Shown: positions 7,137 to 12,294 of the stretch, piece by piece
Numbering within the stretch: the first letter of the stretch is position 1
Layout: each line of letters begins with the position of its first letter
Assembly: GCA_007124535.1 (NCBI GenBank)
Contig: SLEY01000117.1
Span: forward strand, 1-12,294
Origin: Planctomycetaceae bacterium
GTDB lineage: Bacteria; Planctomycetota; Planctomycetia; Pirellulales; Pirellulaceae
Length of the DNA stretch: 12,294 nucleotides
Direction of reading: 5' to 3'
Program-made: the position numbers and the translations under genes
Notes under the pieces: model-generated
What the model saw: the letters and a program-made list of their open reading frames with translations, nothing else
Told to the model about the DNA's origin: nothing
Database searches by the model: none

Positions 7137-7592
7137 TTATGTGTCACAGTCATGCGGGTTCTGTTGTATCGGGAGCATTTCCACAACGCGGCCGTTGATG
7201 TAGTCGGTTCTTTCAGCGCGGCCATCGTTGTAGAAGGTCAATTCGCACAGACTGTCCTTCCCCGTGATCCTGGCTCGACGTTCGACGATTATGCCACCAC
7301 CAGGCTCAGCAACAACATACGTTGGCGGTTGACAAGGAAATTCCTTCCGAAGAACGGTGATCCAATTAAGCGCAGCATGAATCGCAGTGGGGTTTGGAAG
7401 TTCGTTGTCGGTAGCCTCCGATTTGAACCTGTGCAGAATATCGAGCAAGGCATTCATGCACTCCTCCCACAATGGACTCTCAGCTTGCTCCAACTCGGTC
7501 GCAATGGAGTCCGTCTCCGCACGCCCACAAGTGGCGTTGTCCTCCGTCTCCGCCCACCCGCGAGTCGCGTTGTTCTCCGTTAAGGCTAGCAT
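7137..7592 (-). CDS. Hypothetical protein, middle gene of the TIGR04255 operon
   Basis: A 151-residue protein from the ATG at 7592, or 155 residues if the GTG at 7604 is used. I favour the ATG because GGGGA lies five bases upstream and the start overlaps the previous stop as ATGCTAG, typical of translational coupling. The N-terminal 40 residues are an imperfect repetitive, acidic segment (ENNATRGWAETEDNATCGRA). The middle, with ALLDILHRFKSEATDNELPN and AIHAALNWI, is helical. The C-terminal block PPTYVVAEPGGGIIVERRAR, then LCELTFYNDGRAERTDYING, is beta-rich, with a Gly-rich P(G/D)GGIxxE signature. This resembles small partner proteins I associate with TIGR04255 genes. The role is unknown; an antitoxin or partner subunit is possible but inferred. 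Confidence 0.7.
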   Translation of the reverse strand: MLALTENNATRGWAETEDNATCGRAETDSIATELEQAESPLWEECMNALLDILHRFKSEATDNELPNPTAIHAALNWITVLRKEFPCQPPTYVVAEPGGGIIVERRARITGKDSLCELTFYNDGRAERTDYINGRVVEMLPIQQNPHDCDT

Positions 7593-8467
7593 TCTCGTCC
7601 CCACGTGTTCTTGGCGAGTTCCGATGAGATCCTGTCAAATGTCGACACGATCAAGTCATGGCCCCAATTCATTCCGTGTTCGATCGAATTGGCCTCTGAA
7701 GAATCATGCCCTGCCGCTCTATTTTCGGGGACAGCTATAGGCCCGCGCGCCGTCAAGGTCAGAATCAGTGTGTCCTGCGGCAACTCGTCACTAGACTGGC
7801 CAGGCTTCACATCAAGGTAAAGTCGTGCAACAGGGTTAGTGGATGCCCATACCCATTGCCCTTGAAATCCGCGAAGCCCGATGCCACTGCTGGCGGCAAA
7901 GTCGCTTCCCCACAAGCCAGGAAAGACACTAGGCCAATCATTGGGTGATTCCCATAAAGTGCCTCTCGGTATTCGATTTACGTAAGTTAATTCCCAGAGC
8001 CACGGCCTGAGCGATGCGAACTTGAACTCACTCAGAAAATCCTCCCACGATTGCCATGTCTCCTGAAAGCGTATCCACGTCGCAGTGAAACTCGGATACT
8101 TCCCGGTTCGCTTTCGCCAGTTCACAACGAGCCTATCTCGCTGAACCTGCCCCACCCATTGATCGTCGGCCGATGTCATTTGCAGGCGACAGTCTGGGTC
8201 ACTCGACAAAGCAAATCGCAGTCGGGGTGGCCGCCACTGCGTCTGCTCACCGAAGTCTTCGCGTGCTGCCACAATTGGGTTTGCGACACGAACAGACGGT
8301 AGTAACTCCTTTTGGGTAACCCAGAATGCACCAAAGTGGCCAAGATTCATCCCCTTCGGAGGCTCAAATTGAACCGACATAGCCACCTCAACCAACGGTG
8401 GTGAACTGTATGCAACCGAAAGTGCCTGACTCCGATCCAAGATCGAATCACGTGCTGCTTCGCTCAT
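7586..8467 (-). CDS. TIGR04255-family protein, first gene of a three-gene operon
   Basis: A 293-residue soluble protein. Residues 20-48 (YSSPPLVEVAMSVQFEPPKG onward) match the family's PPIVEVxxxxxF opening. The protein ends DLIVSTFDRISSELAKNTWG, like the family's conserved 'F..I..E....WG' finish. TIGR04255 proteins are sporadically distributed in bacteria and have no established function, to my knowledge. The start is the ATG at 8467, with a weak AGGGCG site. An upstream ATG was not found in frame. It overlaps the next gene by seven bases. A candidate promoter lies at 8604-8630. The gene is lower in GC than the left-hand core, and its position between two tRNA genes with integrase remnants marks it as mobile cargo. 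Confidence 0.8.
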   Translation of the reverse strand: MSEAARDSILDRSQALSVAYSSPPLVEVAMSVQFEPPKGMNLGHFGAFWVTQKELLPSVRVANPIVAAREDFGEQTQWRPPRLRFALSSDPDCRLQMTSADDQWVGQVQRDRLVVNWRKRTGKYPSFTATWIRFQETWQSWEDFLSEFKFASLRPWLWELTYVNRIPRGTLWESPNDWPSVFPGLWGSDFAASSGIGLRGFQGQWVWASTNPVARLYLDVKPGQSSDELPQDTLILTLTARGPIAVPENRAAGHDSSEANSIEHGMNWGHDLIVSTFDRISSELAKNTWGREC

Positions 8468-8782
8468 AACTGACGCCCTGCTGTTGAAGACACAGCTTGT
8501 TACCTTCCATTCCAGTTAGTGACCCCCACCCGAAGCCAGAAAGCACGATCCCATTTGGATGGTTTATTCTTGGGAACGCGTTCAAATTCACCACTTCCGT
8601 TACACTATACCGTCGGCGATGTTACTGCAACAGCGGCATCAATGTAATCGCCCGCCCCCAAAAAGAGGGAGTCAATTCAATGCCCCGACCACTGAATCCT
8701 ACCCAACTACCCCCTTCATTTCCACCAATACGGAAACGGGGGAGAAACGACACGCCTTGCAGTATCTACGATCGGTACATTC
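8468..8782. other. Leader/promoter region upstream of the TIGR04255 operon
   Basis: This 315-bp stretch has no convincing gene. It contains the candidate minus-strand promoter at 8604-8630 and an AT-richer upstream segment. Short ORFs on the plus strand here lack ribosome sites and protein-like composition. It ends at the left arm of the 26-bp inverted repeat. Confidence 0.4.
8604..8630 (-). promoter_or_regulatory. Candidate promoter for the TIGR04255 operon
   Basis: On the minus strand TTGCAG (8630-8625) and TATAGT (8609-8604) resemble -35 and -10 boxes, with 15 bases between them. The spacing is shorter than the optimal 17. The predicted leader is about 130 bases long. Confidence 0.3.
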
Positions 8783-9009
8783 CTGACCGTCACGGATTTT
8801 GGGGAGGGGGCCTTAGACTCCCTCTGCAGGAGGAGGACGCCTGATGGATCATGGTTCTTTTCGTGCTCCGTGTCACGACCATTTCCTGCAGATTCCCCAA
8901 TTTCTTACCCGCTCGCAGCGGTATTGAAACACCAACCGGAAGACTGGGAGTTTTGGGCAAGCGCGCTTCGGTCGCGTGAACTGCCCTCCCCAAAATCCGT
9001 GACGGTCAG
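8783..9009. repeat. 26-bp perfect inverted repeat enclosing about 175 bp (MITE-like)
   Basis: The arms at 8783-8808 and 8984-9009 are exact reverse complements, beginning CTGACCGTCACGGATTTTGG on the outside left. The enclosed 175 bp carry one short ORF with a strong ribosome site. No clear target-site duplication flanks the arms: the left flank ends TACATTC and the right flank begins C followed by a T-run. The structure fits a miniature inverted-repeat element or the ends of a deleted transposon, but no transposase is recognisable. Confidence 0.65.
8844..8927 (+). CDS. Possible 27-residue peptide inside the inverted repeat
   Basis: ATG at 8844 is preceded by AGGAGG (8831-8836) at the ideal seven-base spacing. 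The frame encodes MDHGSFRAPCHDHFLQIPQF and ends in SQRY before TGA. I recognise no family. It may be the truncated start of a transposon gene, since it lies between the 26-bp arms. The strong ribosome site is the only support, and chance is a real alternative. Confidence 0.25.
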   Translation: MDHGSFRAPCHDHFLQIPQFLTRSQRY

Positions 9010-9023
9010 CTTTTTTTTCAAAA

Positions 9024-9045
9024 CGCGCTGCCCATTTGCTGCCCA
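9024..9045 (+). repeat. Right copy of the perfect 22-bp direct repeat
   Basis: Identical to 5431-5452, 3593 bp away. The minus strand again reads VGSKWAAR-like sequence, but without the surrounding integrase tail. Together the copies bracket the 204-residue ORF body, the methyltransferase relic, the TIGR04255 operon and the inverted-repeat element. Confidence 0.7.
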
Positions 9046-9276
9046 CTTCGCAGGAAATCCCGTGGGATCCTCTTGCCCATCGCCGCTGGCATGTGGGAAA
9101 AGCGGAAAATCGGGGCGTGGTTTGGAATGACTGCCGAGGCCCCCTTCTCCGCCGGAACTCGATTTGGTAGATTTGCTGATTACGTGAGTCGCCTTGCACA
9201 ACAAAGGACTGCGATGTGCTGGCGCCTTCCGAGCATCATCGGTGATCATCGTAAGTCGCTACAAGACAACGATTTC

Positions 9277-9830
<554 letters not shown>

Positions 9831-11171
9831 AATCCGCAACCTGTTCTGCCGTAAGTATCGTTGTCATGCCGGAATGATGCCATTTCGCCGCTCGCTTGGC
9901 CACCTGGGTCGCTGACTGACGAGCCAAGCCGCCGCCTCGATTCTGTGTCAAGCGATCGAAAGATGATTTACGCCTGGCTCCGAGGTCCCATCCCGAGTTC
10001 AGACAAGCGATTGTCGGGAGCGGGAAGAAAACCGCTGACATCGGCCGGTTTTTCCGAAACGGACCCGGTTTGGTTTGCCGTTCTCTGGCAGTTGCCCCGC
10101 GATCAGGAGTCCTACGGATGCCCCGCACAAACGCAAGCAGGTGCGACTCCTAGCGTACCGCACGCGCGTTTCCTGGCGATTCTGGTCGAAACGAGCGATC
10201 AGTCGGTAGCGCAAACTCGTCAAGGTCGCCGAAATTTAACCTCAGCAACACTTACATGTGTGGATACTTGCGCAGCTGACGCTCCATGCACCTTTTTGCC
10301 ACCGCGACACCCAAGGTAAAAGGTGGCCCCCTGAAAATACAAAAACAAGTCCGTCGATCAGCCCAGTCTGCCCTAATCTTTGGCTGTCGCAAGGGTTCCC
10401 ACAAGCTGGCCGAAACGCCAGCAGCGAGGCCACAGGGGCCGAGAACGGAACCTGGGGCGATTCCGGGTTATGCGTGGTTCCGACACTGCTACGGTCTGGA
10501 CTCGCGGAAAGAAAGACGCCCTCAACCAGTTGGCTTGATCGGAGACAGGATACCCATCTGGAGTGTCTGCCACGACTGTCAAATCACCTAAATTGCCAGC
10601 CATCTCCAAATTGCCCAACACACACAACACTGGACACCTCCGTCTCACCCTGCCTCCACGCCACTGTCCAGTTTCGAGCACTGGTCGTTCGGTGGGTCGT
10701 AACGCTGGGGACGGGAACGGACTGGCAAGGAGCGTCCCGCGGTCACCGAGCGATGGAAAAGTACATTTCGGCCAATTCCCAAGCCGAGTTACCATGCATA
10801 ATCGATCGGAGCAAATCGGCTGATTTGCACTTTTTTCCCTCGATGGGAGGGAAAGGTTGGTGGGGTGCGTGGTGGGTGTGGGAGGTATTGGCTCAGCATG
10901 ATTTTGGCTTTCAACTCTTTGGTCACCAGCCCTTGGGTCGGTTGTGCTGCCGGAAGTCGTTGGCTGTTCGCAGGAGTTCCGCAATGGCGGGAGAGGTGCG
11001 GTTGTCGGGGACTGCGGAGATGCGGTTCTGGCGATTCGTAGGCCGTACGGCGATCCGCTCCTATCCGCCCGGGAGCCGAATGCCCCGGCCGTACCGGGGA
11101 CGCCGAAAAAACACCGTGATTTCCTATCCCGCGCATCGGCGGGCTCCCGTTCACCGCATTGTTCGCCATTC
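9831..11171. other. 1.3-kb stretch with no recognised gene
   Basis: Probably degraded island DNA. Long open frames exist, including one of 356 codons at 10258-11328 (plus). They lack ribosome sites and protein-like composition, and that frame overlaps the antitoxin gene antisense. The minus strand near 9868 reads MTTILTAEQVADLERTSAAA, which could be a short gene start or part of the decayed integrase region. An 8-bp stem TTTCCCTC/GAGGGAAA and a G-rich plus strand follow at about 10832-10890. No tRNA, rRNA or CRISPR was found. Confidence 0.4.
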
Positions 11172-11414
11172 CTATCCTAGATCGTCGAGCTTGGTCACCT
11201 TCCCTTTCCGGGCCTCCTTGCGGGAACGTCCCACGATCCTGTGGAACCGTGGGTCGTTCAAGAGACGGTATTCCAGGTACTCGTCTTCGTTGGCGAAACC
11301 CTTGATGACACCGACGGGTTTCCCGTGATTCGTGATAAGGACTTCCTCCTTAGCCGCTTTCTTCACGTAGGAGGAGAGGTGGTCTTTCAGTTCGCTAAGT
11401 GCCGCGGTGATCAT
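11172..11414 (-). CDS. Phd/YefM-family antitoxin
   Basis: An 80-residue antitoxin expected to bind and neutralise the upstream RelE/ParE-type toxin and to bind operator DNA. The N-terminal MITAALSELKDHLSSYVKKA and EEVLITNHGKPVGVIKGF match the Phd/YefM fold: the first strand and helix, then the 'LITxxGKPVAVI' strand pair. The C-terminal YLEYRLLNDPRFHRIVGRSR region would be the toxin-binding tail. The start is the ATG at 11414, overlapping the toxin stop by one base (TAATG). GGGGAG lies eight bases upstream, inside the toxin gene. The pair is therefore translationally coupled, with the antitoxin second. Confidence 0.9.
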   Translation of the reverse strand: MITAALSELKDHLSSYVKKAAKEEVLITNHGKPVGVIKGFANEDEYLEYRLLNDPRFHRIVGRSRKEARKGKVTKLDDLG

Positions 11415-11707
11415 TACGCTGTCTCCCCATGCTCACGGAGCCATGCTTCCGTATCCGTCTTCGGGACGATTGCCAAGACGGTCACGCGCTCGGCTTCCAC
11501 GTCATAGAACACTCGGTACTCGTCCAGACGCAACCGGTACTCCGGGTGGGCCATGTCTCGCAGGCGCTTAATGCGACTGCGACTGACCTTCGTCGGCTCG
11601 TGCCGCAGATGGGCTTCCATCCCATCCCGGACTACAGCTTGCCAACGCGCGGTCAATGTCTTGTAGTGCTCCTTGGCCGTGTCGGTGAGGACGATCTCGT
11701 ACCGCAT
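11414..11707 (-). CDS. RelE/ParE-family toxin
   Basis: A 97-residue toxin of the RelE/ParE superfamily. Family members either cleave mRNA on the ribosome or inhibit gyrase, and the sequence does not tell which. MRYEIVLTDTAKEHYKTLTA forms the first strand and helix. RIKRLRDMAHPEYRLRLDEY, then RVFYDVEAERVTVLAIVPK, is the conserved beta-sheet core with the family's YRLRxxxYRVxY pattern. The start is the ATG at 11707, with only a weak ribosome site (CTGAAG). The toxin-first order is the reverse of classic relBE or phd-doc, but is common for higBA-like pairs. It lies to the right of the integrase remnant and may belong to the same accessory region. Confidence 0.9.
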   Translation of the reverse strand: MRYEIVLTDTAKEHYKTLTARWQAVVRDGMEAHLRHEPTKVSRSRIKRLRDMAHPEYRLRLDEYRVFYDVEAERVTVLAIVPKTDTEAWLREHGETA

Positions 11708-11726
11708 GTCTTCAGGCTAGCATGAA

Positions 11727-11748
11727 TCTGGCCAAAATCAAGGCCAGA
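11727..11748. promoter_or_regulatory. Inverted-repeat operator candidate for the toxin-antitoxin pair
   Basis: TCTGGCC (11727-11733) and GGCCAGA (11742-11748) form a perfect 7-bp inverted repeat with an 8-base spacer. It lies 20 bp upstream of the toxin start. A TTGATT in the spacer on the minus strand could serve as a -35 box. Autoregulation by the antitoxin at such a site is typical of the family. Confidence 0.5.
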
Positions 11749-11912
11749 ATTGGCGTGTGGGAATCAAACCACTCTGCTTGGCGAACGTTAAGCGTTCTAT
11801 CCCGCTGGCTTCCCGGGGGTGACCCTCTATCGGGGCGAACGCGACCCGGAAGCCGGCAGGACAGAACGTAGTTGAACTGAACCGCGGAGCCGAGGCGGCT
11901 TGGGGTTTCCAT

Positions 11913-11966
11913 GTGCGAAATGGGGACACCCATCCAACAAGTGCGAAATGGGGACACCCATCCAAC
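11913..11966 (+). repeat. Tandem 26-bp direct repeat with 28-bp period
   Basis: Two exact copies (11913-11938 and 11941-11966), each GTGCGAAATGGGGACACCCA followed by TCCAAC, are separated by two bases. The GGGGACACCCA core recurs inverted at 12069-12079. Such sequence resembles dispersed intergenic repeats, but the class is not established from one window. Confidence 0.8.
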
Positions 11967-12068
11967 CGCCCAGCGAATCGAGCGGCAACACAACCCCTGG
12001 GTGGTGCATCTCTGTCTGGAAAGGGGGCAGATTTTCCTGCTCCAACGGGGAGTTCCTCAGAATAAAGC

Positions 12069-12085
12069 TGGGTGTCCCCGTTTGC
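12069..12085 (-). repeat. Inverted copy of the GGGGACACCCA repeat core
   Basis: The plus strand reads TGGGTGTCCCCGTTTGC. Its complement, GCAAACGGGGACACCCA, matches the tandem copies at 11913-11966 over the last 11 bases. A related GCAAACGGGG followed by TCAGCCCA occurs at 12261-12278. Confidence 0.6.
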
Positions 12086-12202
12086 CCCCCTGTCGCGCGG
12101 ACCATTCGACCGCCAATTTAAGAAGACAGCGAATGTCGCCACCTTGATTGCCAGTTGACGGCGAACCCCAAATGGGGCGGTCCCACCGGGGAGGAGGAAT
12201 CG

Positions 12203-12234
12203 CGAAAGATCGAAAGGGCGAAAGCACGAAAGGG
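12203..12234 (+). repeat. Four tandem octamers CGAAAGNN
   Basis: CGAAAG begins at 12203, 12211, 12219 and 12227, each followed by two variable bases (AT, GG, CA, GG), giving an exact 8-bp period over 32 bases. No function can be assigned from sequence. Confidence 0.7.
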
Positions 12235-12294
12235 AGATAACGTATGGGGTACCGATTTGCGCAAACGGGGTCAGCCCAGCCATCGAGAAGATAC

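Larger units (their letters stand above)
11749..12294. other. Repeat-rich non-coding region at the right edge
   Basis: About 545 bp upstream of the toxin gene. It contains the GGGGACACCC repeats and the CGAAAG octamer array listed separately. Open frames cross it on both strands, but they are built from the repeats and lack conserved motifs. An ATG at 12244 with GGGAG upstream opens a frame that runs off the right edge after 17 codons. It is too short to judge. Confidence 0.4.

Noticed and set aside
8905..9249. 114-codon minus-strand frame containing AKWAANGQ
   Set aside because: It crosses the 22-bp repeat in a different frame from the integrase tail and has no ribosome site or family resemblance.
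10832..10855. TTTCCCTC/GAGGGAAA hairpin as a terminator
   Set aside because: No T-run follows the stem on either strand: it is preceded by T's on plus and followed by A's on minus.
10258..11328. 356-codon plus-strand open frame
   Set aside because: It lacks a ribosome site, has a composition unlike protein, and overlaps the clear Phd/YefM antitoxin gene antisense.
12244..12294. Possible gene start running off the right edge
   Set aside because: GGGAG precedes the ATG, but only 17 codons are visible and they show no motif.

Overview
The window looks like a chromosomal segment of a GC-rich bacterium, most likely a planctomycete (Pirellulales-like). This is inferred from the large nucleotidyltransferase/GHMP-kinase fusion, the style of the integrase tails, tRNA genes without encoded CCA, and the overall gene content. 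No single marker here proves it.

Layout. (1) 1-5191 is core-like, high-GC and dense. It holds the 5' end of a 2-Cys peroxiredoxin gene (minus) and selA (minus), the enzyme that makes selenocysteyl-tRNA. Divergent from these is a 997-residue protein joining a GlmU-type sugar nucleotidyltransferase to a galactokinase-like GHMP kinase. (2) 5219-9349 is an accessory island between two tRNA genes, a CAT-anticodon tRNA (probably Ile2) and tRNA-Lys(TTT). It is visibly lower in GC. It carries a 204-residue unknown protein whose C-terminus has been replaced by an integrase tail, a lipoprotein-like start running into the C-terminal relic of a DNA methyltransferase/type IIG enzyme, and a three-gene minus-strand operon led by a TIGR04255-family protein. 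A 26-bp inverted repeat encloses about 175 bp. A perfect 22-bp direct repeat (5431 and 9024) brackets the cargo. (3) 9277-9830 is tRNA-Lys with an overlapping decayed tyrosine integrase on the other strand. The integrase has an in-frame amber codon, and its last residues are read from the antisense strand of the tRNA. (4) About 9830-11171 is 1.3 kb in which I recognise no gene. (5) 11172-11748 is a RelE/ParE-type toxin and Phd/YefM-type antitoxin pair in toxin-first order, with an inverted-repeat operator candidate. (6) 11749-12294 is non-coding and repeat-rich (GGGGACACCC repeats and four CGAAAG octamers).

How it fits together. Both tRNA genes have integrase-tail sequence beginning about 200 bp beyond their 3' ends in the same orientation. 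This fits two integrations by related tyrosine-recombinase elements at tRNA 3' ends, followed by decay. What remains intact is cargo: the TIGR04255 operon, which is the best candidate for an undescribed (possibly defence or conflict) module, and the toxin-antitoxin pair. The methyltransferase relic suggests that a restriction-type system was once present as well.
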